From Altericroceibacterium endophyticum (GTDB taxonomy: Bacteria > Pseudomonadota > Alphaproteobacteria > Sphingomonadales > Sphingomonadaceae), in contig NZ_WTYT01000003.1 in the NCBI RefSeq assembly GCF_009827595.1, forward strand, positions 248,001 through 312,000: DNA of 64,000 nucleotides, in the 5' to 3' direction. Made by a program: the position numbers and the translations under genes. Positions 19,243-28,029 of the stretch are shown here, piece by piece (the stretch's first letter is position 1; each line of letters starts with the position of its first letter). Below the pieces are notes generated by a model, which was given only the letters and a program-made list of their open reading frames with translations, did not search any database and was not told where the DNA came from.

Positions 19243-20646
19243 ATGTCTCATCAATTCGATTCCACCGTGCTGCGTGAATATGACATTCGCGGAATTATTG
19301 GTGAAACGTTGGGGCCGGACGATGCCCGGGCGATCGGACGCGGCTTTGCCACCCTGCTGCGCGAGGCGGGCGGATCGAAGGTCGCGGTTGGTTATGACGG
19401 GCGTGTGAGTTCACCCGTGCTCGAACATGCCCTGATCGAAGGGCTGACGTCGGGCGGCTGCGATGTCGTGCGCGTGGGCATGGGGCCAACGCCGATGCTG
19501 TATTACGCCGAGGCGTCAGCTGAGGATGTAGATGGCGGCATTCAGATAACAGGCAGCCACAATCCCGCCAATTACAATGGCTTCAAAATGGTATTTCAGG
19601 GGCGGCCGTTCTTCGGGGCTGATATCCTCAAAATCGGTGAGCTTGCTGAAACGGGGAACTGGTCCAACGGAACCGGGACTGTCGAAACCCGTGACATCAT
19701 GGATGCCTATATCGATCGGCTCCTCACCGCACTCGATGGAATCCCGGTGGAGCAACTGAGCGGAATCAAGGTCGCATGGGACGCCGGAAACGGTGCTGCC
19801 GGGCCAGCGCTCGAAAAGCTCGTCGCTCGGCTCCCAGGTGAGCATCATGTCCTCTTCGCGGAGGTCGACGGGAATTTTCCGAATCATCATCCTGACCCTA
19901 CTGTCCCCGAAAACCTTAACGACCTGCAAAACATTGTATCTGTACAACATCTTAACCTTGGTATTGCGTTCGACGGCGATGGCGACCGGATCGGCGCAAT
20001 TGACGGGGAAGGGCGGATCATCTGGGGCGATCAGCTGCTGATGATTTATGCCGAGGATCTGCTCAATCGGCGCAAGGGCGCGACGATCATTGCCGATGTG
20101 AAGGCCTCTCGCGCCTTGTTCGATCATGTCGCCGCTTGCGGCGGAAACGGGGTGATGTGGAAGACCGGGCACAGCCTGATCAAATCCAAGATGAAGGAAA
20201 CCGGCGCACCGCTGGCAGGCGAAATGAGCGGCCATGTCTTCTTTGCCGATGACTATTACGGCTATGACGATGCGCTCTATGCCGGTTTGCGCCTGCTTGC
20301 CGCTTCCGCGCGGCTGGGCAAATCGGTCACGCAATTGCGCGGCGAGATGCCCAATATGCTCAACACCCCTGAAATGCGCTTCCAGGTCGATGAAAGCCGC
20401 AAATTCGCCGCGATCGACGAAGTGAAGGAGCGTCTGGCGGATAGCCCTGATGATGTGAACGGCACCGATGGGGTGCGCGTTACCAATCAGGATGGCTGGT
20501 GGCTGCTGCGCGCCTCCAACACGCAGGATGTGCTGGTGGCCCGCGCCGAAAGCGACACGCAGGAAGGGCTCGACCGCCTGATGGCGCAGATTGATGAGCA
20601 GTTGCGGCTTTCCGGCCTCGAACGCGGACCGCAGGCTGGCCATTGA
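19243..20646 (+). CDS. Phosphomannomutase/phosphoglucomutase
   Basis: This enzyme interconverts hexose 6- and 1-phosphates, supplying GDP-mannose and UDP-glucose for envelope sugars. It is 467 residues from the ATG at 19243, chosen over a GTG at 19225 because GAGGAAC precedes it. Motifs: phosphoserine loop TGSHNPANYNGFK, metal loop DGDGDR, sugar-binding GEMSGHVFF and the C-terminal phosphate-binding LLRASNTQD. This is the AlgC/PgmG alpha-D-phosphohexomutase layout. Codons from about 19,600 to 19,970 look unlike the rest of the gene (Leu is mostly CTC/CTT), which may mark recombination. With galU it connects to OpgGH and polysaccharide synthesis. Confidence 0.93.
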   Translation: MSHQFDSTVLREYDIRGIIGETLGPDDARAIGRGFATLLREAGGSKVAVGYDGRVSSPVLEHALIEGLTSGGCDVVRVGMGPTPMLYYAEASAEDVDGGIQITGSHNPANYNGFKMVFQGRPFFGADILKIGELAETGNWSNGTGTVETRDIMDAYIDRLLTALDGIPVEQLSGIKVAWDAGNGAAGPALEKLVARLPGEHHVLFAEVDGNFPNHHPDPTVPENLNDLQNIVSVQHLNLGIAFDGDGDRIGAIDGEGRIIWGDQLLMIYAEDLLNRRKGATIIADVKASRALFDHVAACGGNGVMWKTGHSLIKSKMKETGAPLAGEMSGHVFFADDYYGYDDALYAGLRLLAASARLGKSVTQLRGEMPNMLNTPEMRFQVDESRKFAAIDEVKERLADSPDDVNGTDGVRVTNQDGWWLLRASNTQDVLVARAESDTQEGLDRLMAQIDEQLRLSGLERGPQAGH

Positions 20647-20668
20647 TTTCAGCACTGGCATCGCCGGA

Positions 20669-21520
20669 ATGAGTGAAAGACTGGAAACCTATTGCCGCCG
20701 GATCGGATTGGGCCATGTGCCGTCATCCGATCCGGTAGGTATAACGCGGCTGGTGGAGGCGCACCGGCAGGCGATCCCGTTCGAAAATCTCGATATATTG
20801 CTGGGCCGCGGCATCGCGATCGGCAGCGACGCCGTGTTTGCCAAATTCACCGGTCAGCGGCGTGGCGGATATTGTTTCGAACAGAACCGTCTGCTGTCTG
20901 ACATGCTGCACGATATGAGCATTGCCAATCGCCCCCTGCTGGGCCGTGTGCGGCTGGGGCTGGGCGCGGATGATCCGGTGCCGGTGCGCAGCCACGTGCT
21001 GCTGTTGGCGGATATTGGCGGGCGAGAATGGATTGTCGATGGCGGTTTCGGGGGCAGCTTCCTGCCGCCTATTCCGCTGACAGAGGGGTCGGAAATTCCC
21101 AGCAATGACGGTGCCGCCCATCGCCTGCGCAAACAGGGCGGCGGTCTGAACGGGGAATGGTTGCTGGAGCGTGCCGGGCCCGTGGCGGCCACTGACGGGC
21201 GCCCGGCACCGCATGAAGGGTGGCAGGCGCAATATACATTCGACCTCGCCCCCGTGGCGGCAGCCGATCTGGAGCAAGCCAATCACTGGACAGCTACGCG
21301 GCCGGACACGCGTTTTACGACACTGCAAGTGGTCAGTATCGCGCTGCCAGATGGTTTTGCCTCGCTGACAGACCGCATCTTTACCCGCCACAGCGATGGA
21401 CACAGCGAACGGCGCGAAATCGGCGATGCCGCGGAATATCGCGATGTGCTGCAGACGCTGTTCAAACTTGATTTGAACGAACAGGAAATCAGATCACTGC
21501 CGCTCTTCAGGCAGGAATGA
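20669..21520 (+). CDS. nat: Arylamine N-acetyltransferase
   Basis: This cytoplasmic enzyme transfers acetyl from acetyl-CoA to arylamines or hydrazines. The 283-residue protein has the complete NAT catalytic triad: Cys69 in RRGGYCFEQN, His109 in SHVLLL and Asp124 in VDGGFGG, with spacing like characterised NATs. The N-terminal PFENLDILLG is also diagnostic. I used the ATG at 20669; the frame is open upstream inside the phosphomutase gene. It may be co-transcribed with that gene, 22 bases away. The physiological substrate is unknown; related enzymes act on aromatic amines. Confidence 0.92.
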   Translation: MSERLETYCRRIGLGHVPSSDPVGITRLVEAHRQAIPFENLDILLGRGIAIGSDAVFAKFTGQRRGGYCFEQNRLLSDMLHDMSIANRPLLGRVRLGLGADDPVPVRSHVLLLADIGGREWIVDGGFGGSFLPPIPLTEGSEIPSNDGAAHRLRKQGGGLNGEWLLERAGPVAATDGRPAPHEGWQAQYTFDLAPVAAADLEQANHWTATRPDTRFTTLQVVSIALPDGFASLTDRIFTRHSDGHSERREIGDAAEYRDVLQTLFKLDLNEQEIRSLPLFRQE

Positions 21521-21546
21521 TCACGAGGAACCACCAGAGAGAGATC

Positions 21547-22398
21547 ATGAAACTTCGCATTTCCAGCTATCCCGCCACGGCTCTGGCCGCGCTCGCTTTC
21601 GGGCTGGCCGCGCCCGTGCAAGCCTCCGCCCAGGAATCGACTCCCTCGTCATCTCAGAACACCGCGGATGCGGAGATGACGGAGATGCAGGCGATGATGG
21701 ACGACCTCTTCACTGCCGATCCGCTCACTGCCGAGCAGGAGGCCCGTCTGCCCGAAGCGGAAAAAGCCGTGGCTCTGATTGTGCCAGAGGGAATCTATGG
21801 CGAAATCGTCGGCACCACCATGAGCGACATCTTCAACCGGATGCTCGGTCTTGGCGGAGGCATTCCGGATGCTTTGCTGGCGCGCAAGCTCGGCCAGCCG
21901 ACGGAGCGTATCGCGGCGCTGGATGAAGAAAGCAAACGGGCGGTCATGCAGATAATCGATCCCTACTTTGCCGAGCGCGGCGAACGGGCAATGGCGGTGA
22001 TGGTGGAACAAGTCACCGAAATGACCGGAGTGCTGGAGCCTGCTCTGCGTGAAGGGCTGACGCGCGCCTATGCCGTCCGCTTCAGCGCGCAGGAACTGGC
22101 TGATATCAACGCCTTCTTTGCCACGCCCAGCGGCGCGCATTTTGCTGCCGAAACCCTGCCACTTTACACCGACCCACAGATCATGGCGGCGACGACCAAG
22201 GTCATGCCGATGATCATCAAGGCCATGCCGAAAATGTCGGCGAATATAGCGGAGGCCCTGGCTGGTCTGGATGATCCACGCGGTCTGGCCGATCTGGATG
22301 CGGAAGAGCAGGCCGAGCTGGCGGAATTGATTGGCATTACGGCTGAAGATCTTGCTGCGACCATGCCGGAGGAAGCGCCCGACAAGCCCAAATTCTGA
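21547..22398 (+). CDS. Exported DUF2059 protein
   Basis: A 283-residue secreted protein. The start at 21547 gives a signal peptide ending VQASAQ at about residue 30; AGAGAGA-type purines precede it. A low-complexity Ser/Ala linker is followed by an alpha-helical region with LREGLTRAYAVRFSAQELAD and INAFFATPSGAHFAAETLPL, the DUF2059 signature (a helical domain in many proteobacterial periplasmic proteins). The C-terminus is rich in acidic residues (DLDAEEQAELAELIG). Function is unknown. It lies 26 bases after nat, so could be co-transcribed, but no functional link is apparent. Confidence 0.85.
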   Translation: MKLRISSYPATALAALAFGLAAPVQASAQESTPSSSQNTADAEMTEMQAMMDDLFTADPLTAEQEARLPEAEKAVALIVPEGIYGEIVGTTMSDIFNRMLGLGGGIPDALLARKLGQPTERIAALDEESKRAVMQIIDPYFAERGERAMAVMVEQVTEMTGVLEPALREGLTRAYAVRFSAQELADINAFFATPSGAHFAAETLPLYTDPQIMAATTKVMPMIIKAMPKMSANIAEALAGLDDPRGLADLDAEEQAELAELIGITAEDLAATMPEEAPDKPKF

Positions 22399-22479
22399 AT
22401 TTTCCTGAACGCGCTGACCTGCCCGGAACGATCCGCTTAACTCCGCGTTTTCAAGGGGTTGTTTAAGGGAGGGGCGGTG

Positions 22480-23178
22480 GTGATTGACCAGAAACAGGAT
22501 GATGAGGCGGGGGAAGAGCTCTTTGCGATGATCGCAGAAAAGGGTTTCCCCTGCGTCGGAGCCAAATCGGCCATGGCGCGGGGCACGCTGAAAGTCGTGG
22601 CCTGTCACAGACTGACCAGCGGTTGGGATGATGTGCGCATCCATCAGCACTTGCTCGACTGGTCTCGCGCCTATCGCCAAGATCCGGCGGGGCTGCGCAG
22701 CCTTGCTTTCATCTTTGACGGCCCGGATGATCTGGACGAAGGTGCATTTGAAAGCGCGATGTGGACACGAATCCAGTCTTTTGCGGACAAGGACCACTGG
22801 CGCGGCCAGCCTTACAACACCACCGTCAGCGCCGACCCGGCCGAGCCGCATTTTTCGCTGAGTTTCGGCGGCGAGGCCTTTTTCGTTGTGGGGTTGCATC
22901 CCCAGGCTTCACGGCCAGCACGCCGTTTCGCCCATCCGGTCATGGTCTTCAATTTGCATGACCAGTTCGAGCGTTTGCGTGATCAGAACCGCTATGAGCG
23001 TATGCGGGAAACGATCCTTGCCCGCGATTTTGATCTGGCCGGCAGCCTCAATCCGATGCTGGCGCGCCACGGCGAAGCGAGCGAGGCGCGGCAATATAGC
23101 GGGCGCGCGGTGGAGGATGGCTGGGCCTGCCCCTTCCATGATCCCCGCGACACCACATTGGGTAATGACAAGGCATGA
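22480..23178 (+). CDS. YqcI/YcgG (GntA-like) heme N-oxygenase family protein
   Basis: About 232 residues. The family signature FPCVGAKSA is at the N-terminus, GEAFFVVGLHP in the middle, and ACPF in the C-terminal WACPFHDPRD. Members include GntA, the heme-dependent enzyme that N-hydroxylates a guanidine compound in guanitoxin biosynthesis, so oxidation of a guanidino or amino group is the best available guess. Start is uncertain: GTG codons at 22477 and 22480 follow AAGGGAGG; a TTG at 22459 is less likely. The stop overlaps the next gene's ATG (ATGA), so it is coupled to a DUF1989 protein. No other toxin-pathway gene is present nearby. Confidence 0.83.
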   Translation: MIDQKQDDEAGEELFAMIAEKGFPCVGAKSAMARGTLKVVACHRLTSGWDDVRIHQHLLDWSRAYRQDPAGLRSLAFIFDGPDDLDEGAFESAMWTRIQSFADKDHWRGQPYNTTVSADPAEPHFSLSFGGEAFFVVGLHPQASRPARRFAHPVMVFNLHDQFERLRDQNRYERMRETILARDFDLAGSLNPMLARHGEASEARQYSGRAVEDGWACPFHDPRDTTLGNDKA

Positions 23179-23765
23179 GCGAAATTACCGAGATTCCTCC
23201 GCGCAGCGGCGCTGCATTTCGCCTTGCCAAAGGCCAGGTGCTTCAGGTGATCGATCCCGAGGGTATGCAGGTGAGTGATCTGCTGGCCTATGCCGCCGAT
23301 GATGTGCGCGAGGTGATCTCCAACGGGCGAACCTTCGATTATGAGGAGACTATCAGCCTCACCACCGGCAATGTGCTGTGGTCCAATCGTTCGAACCCGA
23401 TGCTGACGATCATCGAGGACAGCGTCGGGCGGCATGATTTCCTGCTCACCCCGTGCAGTGAAGCGACGTTCCGCCATTTCTACAAGGACAAGCCCGTCCA
23501 TCGCGGCTGCTTCGGCAATCTGGCGGAGGCATTGGCGCCCTATGGCGTGGAGCCCGATGCCATCCCCACGGCCTTCAACGTCTTCATGAATGTGCCGGTG
23601 GATGGCGCGAGTGGGAAACTGGAAGTGCTGCCGCCCACGACCAGTCCGGGCGACTTCCTGCGGCTGCGTGCGGAATGCGATCTGGTCATCGGGCTTACCG
23701 CCTGTTCGGCCTATGATTCCAATGGCGGCAGTTTCCGCCCGATTCATTACCGGATAGAGGGCTGA
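23175..23765 (+). CDS. DUF1989 (urea carboxylase-associated) family protein
   Basis: A 196-residue cytoplasmic protein. It carries the family pattern HRGCFGNLAEAL (His-x-x-Cys-x-x-Asn), then AFNVFMNVPVDGASGKLEVL, PPTTSPGDFLRLRAECD and LTACSAYDSNGG. DUF1989 proteins occur beside urea carboxylase; two of them, CgdA and CgdB, form carboxyguanidine deiminase in bacterial guanidine use. Here there is one copy, no urea carboxylase and a coupled GntA-like oxygenase, so a different guanidine- or urea-type reaction is possible. About 185 bases without a recognisable gene follow (23766-23950). Confidence 0.88.
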   Translation: MSEITEIPPRSGAAFRLAKGQVLQVIDPEGMQVSDLLAYAADDVREVISNGRTFDYEETISLTTGNVLWSNRSNPMLTIIEDSVGRHDFLLTPCSEATFRHFYKDKPVHRGCFGNLAEALAPYGVEPDAIPTAFNVFMNVPVDGASGKLEVLPPTTSPGDFLRLRAECDLVIGLTACSAYDSNGGSFRPIHYRIEG

Positions 23766-23950
23766 TTGCGCTTTCCTACGCCTATGGCCGGGGCCTAGAT
23801 TCCCCGCATGCGCGTTTCCGTTCTTTCATCAATGATCCGGGCCTGCCGGGACAGGGCGGGGAGCGTGACGCTCTGTGCAGAAATCGGCGGATTTGCGCTG
23901 TTTAAGACTGTCACTTCCGTTCCATCCCATTCAGCAAGCGAGCCGGCCGG

Positions 23951-26395
23951 ATGAACGAATCACCTCTCCCGCCAGAAATTGCAGAATGGTTTGCGGGGCG
24001 TGGCTGGCGGCCGCGTCGGCACCAGATGGCGATGCTCGATTCGGCGCTGGCCGATAAGCACGCTCTGCTGGTCGCCGATACCGGGGCGGGCAAGACGCTG
24101 GCGGGTTTCCTCCCCACACTGGCGGCCTTCTGCCCCTCGCAATTCGGGGAGGCCGGGCCACCCGAGGGGTTGCACACGCTCTATGTCTCACCGCTGAAAG
24201 CGCTGGCGCATGATGTGCAGCGCAATCTGGTGACGCCGGTGGAGGAAATGGGCCTCCCGCTCAGGATCGAGACCCGCAGCGGTGATACGCCCTCCGACCG
24301 CAAGAAACGCCAGCGCAGCAAGCCGCCCCATGTCCTGCTGACCACGCCTGAATCGCTCTCGCTGCTGCTGTCCTATCCTGACAGTTTTGAGCTCTTCAAA
24401 GATCTGAAACGGATCGTGATCGACGAGATCCATGCCTTCGCCACCGGCAAGCGCGGCGATCTGCTGGCACTGTCGCTGTCCCGCCTGCAGAAAATCGCGC
24501 CCGACATGCGCCGTGTGGCGCTCTCCGCCACGCTGGCTGATCCGGAAGCCTTCCGCGCCTGGCTGGCGCCTTGGGGAGACGTGGATGCGGTGGATCTGGT
24601 CGAAGGGGAGGCAGGCGCCCCGGCCGAGGTTGAAATCCTCCTGCCACAGGAAGAACGCGTCCCCTGGGGCGGCCATGCCGCGATCTGGGCAATTCCGCAG
24701 CTTTATGAGGAAATCTGCCGCAACCGAACCACGCTGATCTTCACCAACACGCGCTTTCTGGCCGAATATATCTTCCAGAAATTGTGGGATGTGAATGACG
24801 ATACGCTGCCCATTGGCATCCACCATGGCTCGCTGTCGCGGGAGGCGCGGCGCAAGGTGGAAGGCGCGATGGCTCGGGGGGAGCTGCGTGCCCTCGTGGC
24901 GACCGCCAGTCTCGATCTGGGCGTCGATTGGGGGGATATCGACTGCGTGGTGCAGATGGGAGCGCCCAAGGGCTCCTCGCGCCTTCTGCAGCGGATCGGG
25001 CGGGCCAATCACCGGCTCGACAGCCCGAGCCGGGCGCTGCTGGTGCCGGGCAACCGCTTCGAATTTCTGGAAGCCACGGCAGCCAAGGATGCGGTGGATG
25101 AGGGGCAGCGCGATGGTGAGAGCTTTCGCCCCGGCGGGCTCGATGTGCTGGCGCAGCATGTGATGGCTTGCGCCTGCGCGGCGCCGTTTCAGGAAATGGA
25201 GCTCCTGACAGAAGTGCGTTCATCCCTATCCTATGTCGATCTGGATGAGGCCGCATGGGAGCGCGTGCTGCAATTTGTGGCAACCGGGGGGTACTCGCTC
25301 GAAGCCTATGACCGCTTTCGCCGGATTGTGCGCGACAAGGCCGGCATTTGGCGGCTGACGCATCCTGATCATGCTCAGCGTCACCGCATGAATGCGGGCA
25401 TCATTGTCGATTCGGAAATGTTGACGGTGCGGTTTCGGAATGGCCGTTCGCTGGGCAAGGTAGAGGAACGCTTCGCTGCGTCGCTGTCGCCGGGTGACAC
25501 ATTTTCCTTCGCCGGGATGAGCCTGGAAGTCGAATCTCTGAAAGATATGGATGTCATCGTCCGCGCGGCCAAGAAATCCGCCATGATCCCGAGCTATGGG
25601 GGACAGCGCTTGCCGCTGACCACCCATCTGGCGGACCGGGTGCAGGCGATGTTGGTCGATCGGGTGGGCTGGGCGCGTTTTCCCGATGACGTGCGCGAAT
25701 GGCTGGAAATGCAGGACTGGCGCTCCGCCATGCCGGGGCCGGACAGGCTGCTGGTGGAAAGCTTCCCCCATGCGCAACGCGAATATACGGTTTATTACAC
25801 GTTCACCGGCTGGAATGCGAACCAGTCGCTCGGCATGTTGATCACGAAAAGGATGGAGGATCGCGGCCTCGCGCCGGGCGGCTTCGTCGCCAATGATTAT
25901 TCGCTCGCCGTCTGGGGTCTGAAACCGGTGGACGACCCCGCACCGCTGCTCTCTCCCGATATTCTGGCGCATGAATTCGTCGATTGGGTGCAGGATTCCT
26001 ATCTGCTGCGCCGGGCTTTTCGGGAAGTTGCGGTGATCTCAGGATTGGTGGAGCGGCAACATCCGGGCAAGCGCAAGACCGGGCGGCAAGTCACCTTCTC
26101 GACCGATCTGATCTATGACGTGCTGCGAAAATATGAACCGGACCACGTGCTGATCGAAGCCGCCTGGGCCGATGCCCGCGCGCGGATGACCGATATCGGG
26201 CGCCTCGGCGATCTGCTCGATGGCGCGGCCGACAATCTCCAGCATGTGAAGCTTGAGCGGGTTAGCCCGCTGGCCGTGCCCGTCATGGTGATGATCGGCC
26301 GCGAAAGCCTGCCGCAAGGTTCGGTCGATGATGAATTGCTGTTTGAGGCAGACAGTCTCGCTGGCGCGGCAATGCAGCCTGATGCGGGGATTTAG
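23951..26395 (+). CDS. Lhr-type DEXH-box helicase (ligase-associated DNA damage response class)
   Basis: An 814-residue superfamily 2 helicase. Motif I is ADTGAGKTLAGF, Ia YVSPLKALAHD, II IDEIHAFA, III LSATLAD, V TASLDLGVDW and VI QRIGRANHR. The C-terminal part (about residues 400-800) carries the Lhr winged-helix and DUF4145-like segments, with SPGDTFSFAG and VFGLKP-like VWGLKPVDD. The size matches the Lhr-C group often encoded with an ATP-dependent DNA ligase, an exonuclease and the phosphoesterase PdeM. None of those partners is next to it here. It ends with a four-base overlap against the convergent HAD gene. Confidence 0.9.
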   Translation: MNESPLPPEIAEWFAGRGWRPRRHQMAMLDSALADKHALLVADTGAGKTLAGFLPTLAAFCPSQFGEAGPPEGLHTLYVSPLKALAHDVQRNLVTPVEEMGLPLRIETRSGDTPSDRKKRQRSKPPHVLLTTPESLSLLLSYPDSFELFKDLKRIVIDEIHAFATGKRGDLLALSLSRLQKIAPDMRRVALSATLADPEAFRAWLAPWGDVDAVDLVEGEAGAPAEVEILLPQEERVPWGGHAAIWAIPQLYEEICRNRTTLIFTNTRFLAEYIFQKLWDVNDDTLPIGIHHGSLSREARRKVEGAMARGELRALVATASLDLGVDWGDIDCVVQMGAPKGSSRLLQRIGRANHRLDSPSRALLVPGNRFEFLEATAAKDAVDEGQRDGESFRPGGLDVLAQHVMACACAAPFQEMELLTEVRSSLSYVDLDEAAWERVLQFVATGGYSLEAYDRFRRIVRDKAGIWRLTHPDHAQRHRMNAGIIVDSEMLTVRFRNGRSLGKVEERFAASLSPGDTFSFAGMSLEVESLKDMDVIVRAAKKSAMIPSYGGQRLPLTTHLADRVQAMLVDRVGWARFPDDVREWLEMQDWRSAMPGPDRLLVESFPHAQREYTVYYTFTGWNANQSLGMLITKRMEDRGLAPGGFVANDYSLAVWGLKPVDDPAPLLSPDILAHEFVDWVQDSYLLRRAFREVAVISGLVERQHPGKRKTGRQVTFSTDLIYDVLRKYEPDHVLIEAAWADARARMTDIGRLGDLLDGAADNLQHVKLERVSPLAVPVMVMIGRESLPQGSVDDELLFEADSLAGAAMQPDAGI

Positions 26396-27054
26396 CGATG
26401 GGTAATTTCGGCTAGATAAGCTGCGATAGAGGGATGGTTTTTACAGCTTGTTTCGTCCTCAAAGAGGATAGCTTCCCATCCATGACGGCCGGCCGCCGCG
26501 ATGACGTCCTCATTATCATCGAACAAAAGCGGAGGGGTGATTTGACGACCGAGCCGTTTGTCGACCGCATGAAAGAAGGCAGGATCGGGCTTGATCGCAC
26601 CAAGCCGCGCCGCATGAAACATGTCGTCGAAATAGCTGCTGAAACCCACCTGCTGCCAGAGATGGGCCGCCCGTAAATGCTCCTGATTGGTAGCGAGGCA
26701 CAGCCGGACGGCGCCATGTTCAGACAGTGCTTCAAGTATAGGGAGCATTTCCCTGTTCACTACAGCGTCCTGAGCGAACCAATAGGAGATGAGAGCCATG
26801 GGTGACACGTCATAGCTCCGCTCGCTCAACCATATTTCAAGCGCGGAAATCAGTGAGATGCGGCCAGTCAGCACTTGGTTAGGGAATATGTCAGGGAAGA
26901 AGGTCGCGGTAAATTCAGCGGGATCAATACCGAGATCCGTCTGGAGATTTTCATCCCAGCGACGGCGTTTCTCCTCCTTGGCGTGCCAGCCATGGATCAG
27001 CACGCCATCAACATCGAACAGGATAGTCCGCTTCTCAGGCAGGCCTTCAGCCAC
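26392..27054 (-). CDS. HAD-superfamily hydrolase
   Basis: Predicted phosphatase of about 220 residues. Motif I is FDVDGVL (nucleophile Asp14), motif II the threonine in LATNQEH, motif III the lysine in LGAIKPDPAF and motif IV FDDNEDVI. The cap between motifs I and II is helical. The start is set to a GTG at 27054, which puts motif I at residue 14 and overlaps the GNAT stop by eight bases; an ATG at 27144 is possible but would overlap the upstream gene by almost 100 bases. The 3' end overlaps the helicase stop on the other strand. The substrate is unknown. Confidence 0.8.
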   Translation of the reverse strand: MAEGLPEKRTILFDVDGVLIHGWHAKEEKRRRWDENLQTDLGIDPAEFTATFFPDIFPNQVLTGRISLISALEIWLSERSYDVSPMALISYWFAQDAVVNREMLPILEALSEHGAVRLCLATNQEHLRAAHLWQQVGFSSYFDDMFHAARLGAIKPDPAFFHAVDKRLGRQITPPLLFDDNEDVIAAAGRHGWEAILFEDETSCKNHPSIAAYLAEITHR

Positions 27055-27475
27055 GTGCCGGGTCGAGAAATTGAGCCATGCCGATGGAGCGCGGTGCGAC
27101 GGGTTCGAAACCATATTGGGTGTAGAGTTCATGCGCCTGTCCATCGGCGATCAGGCTGACATAGGCCCTGTCGGTGATTCGGCTGCGCAGATCATCCATC
27201 AGCGTGGCCATGATTGCCTTGCCCAGTCCCTTGCCCTGATGCGCAGGCAGGACGGCGATATCGACGATCTGGAAGAACAGGCCGCCATCGCCGATGACCC
27301 GGCCCATGCCGACCATATCTTCATCGAGCAGCACCGATACGCTTAGGAAGGAATTGGGCAGGCCGATCTGTGCCGCAGCCCGGCTATGCGGGGTCAGGCC
27401 CGAATCGCGCCGCAAGCGAAGATAGTCCTCCACTTCGGGGATTGCGCGGCGGAGAAGATAGGCGGAGGGCAACAT
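27047..27475 (-). CDS. GNAT-family N-acetyltransferase
   Basis: A 142-residue acetyltransferase. The acetyl-CoA site is the DIAVLPAHQGKGLGKAIM segment (beta4 plus the Q/R-x-x-G-x-G/A loop), followed by a helix and the beta-strand AYVSLIADG and the terminal YTQYGFEPV typical of small-molecule or protein N-acetyltransferases. I used the ATG at 27475; codons upstream are open but cross the terminator of the exb operon. It overlaps the HAD gene by eight bases and is probably co-transcribed with it. The substrate is unknown. Confidence 0.84.
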   Translation of the reverse strand: MLPSAYLLRRAIPEVEDYLRLRRDSGLTPHSRAAAQIGLPNSFLSVSVLLDEDMVGMGRVIGDGGLFFQIVDIAVLPAHQGKGLGKAIMATLMDDLRSRITDRAYVSLIADGQAHELYTQYGFEPVAPRSIGMAQFLDPARG

Positions 27476-27514
27476 GCGGATAGGATAACCACCGCGCCGG
27501 ACGAGGGCAAAAGA

Positions 27515-27542
27515 AAAGGGGCGGAGAAACCTCCACCCCTTT
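27515..27542 (-). terminator. Intrinsic terminator after exbD
   Basis: AAAGGGGCGGAG and CTCCACCCCTTT pair with one mismatch around the loop AAAC. Read on the minus strand it is followed by TTTTCTT and lies 24 bases beyond the last exbD stop. Confidence 0.8.
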
Positions 27543-27565
27543 GCCATTCATCGGAGATGATCGCT

Positions 27566-28000
27566 TTATCCGGCCTTGCCGAAGGTGCGATATTGTTCGT
27601 TTCCGACAAAACCAAATTTGGTCACGCCGGACCCCTTGATGATGTTGAGAACCTTTGCCGAGAGGTCATAGCTCGCGACAGGTTCTGGTTCGAATTGCAG
27701 TTCCGGCTCAACTGCGAAGGTCAGCGTCTGCTGAAGATTCGCAACCAGCTGGTTCTGATTGATGGCTTCGCCATTCCACAGAATTTCGCCATTCTGAGTC
27801 AATACGATCTTGTTCTTCACCGGATCGACATCGTTGGTCGGATTGGGGGAAGGGGTCGGCAGATCGATATCGACCGAGTGCGTTGCAACCGGAATGGTGA
27901 TGATGAACATGATGAGGAGAACGAGCATGACGTCGATCAACGGCGTCGTGTTCATTTCCATCATCGGCGAACCATCATCTTTGCCGCCTGACATTGCCAT
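27566..28000 (-). CDS. exbD: ExbD/TolR-family biopolymer transport protein (second copy)
   Basis: A 144-residue inner-membrane protein. One N-terminal helix carries the proton-path aspartate in TTPLIDVMLVLLIMFIITIP, preceded by the MNTTPLID box of ExbD; a periplasmic domain follows. It forms the proton-motive-force motor with ExbB that energises TonB. AAGGAGT lies just before its start. It is the last gene of the minus-strand tonB-exbB-exbD-exbD operon, followed by an intrinsic terminator. It is shorter than the first exbD and differs in its periplasmic part, so the two are not a recent duplicate. Confidence 0.93.
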   Translation of the reverse strand: MAMSGGKDDGSPMMEMNTTPLIDVMLVLLIMFIITIPVATHSVDIDLPTPSPNPTNDVDPVKNKIVLTQNGEILWNGEAINQNQLVANLQQTLTFAVEPELQFEPEPVASYDLSAKVLNIIKGSGVTKFGFVGNEQYRTFGKAG

Positions 28001-28029
28001 AGAGTGTTACTCCTTGAGTATCGTGCGGA

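Noticed and set aside
23766..23950. 185-base gap before the helicase as a possible RNA or small gene
   Set aside because: No good frame with a ribosome-binding site, no strong hairpin and no tRNA features.
27055..27144. Longer start for the HAD hydrolase (ATG at 27144)
   Set aside because: It would overlap the GNAT gene by nearly 100 bases and add residues that precede the DxD motif without family support.
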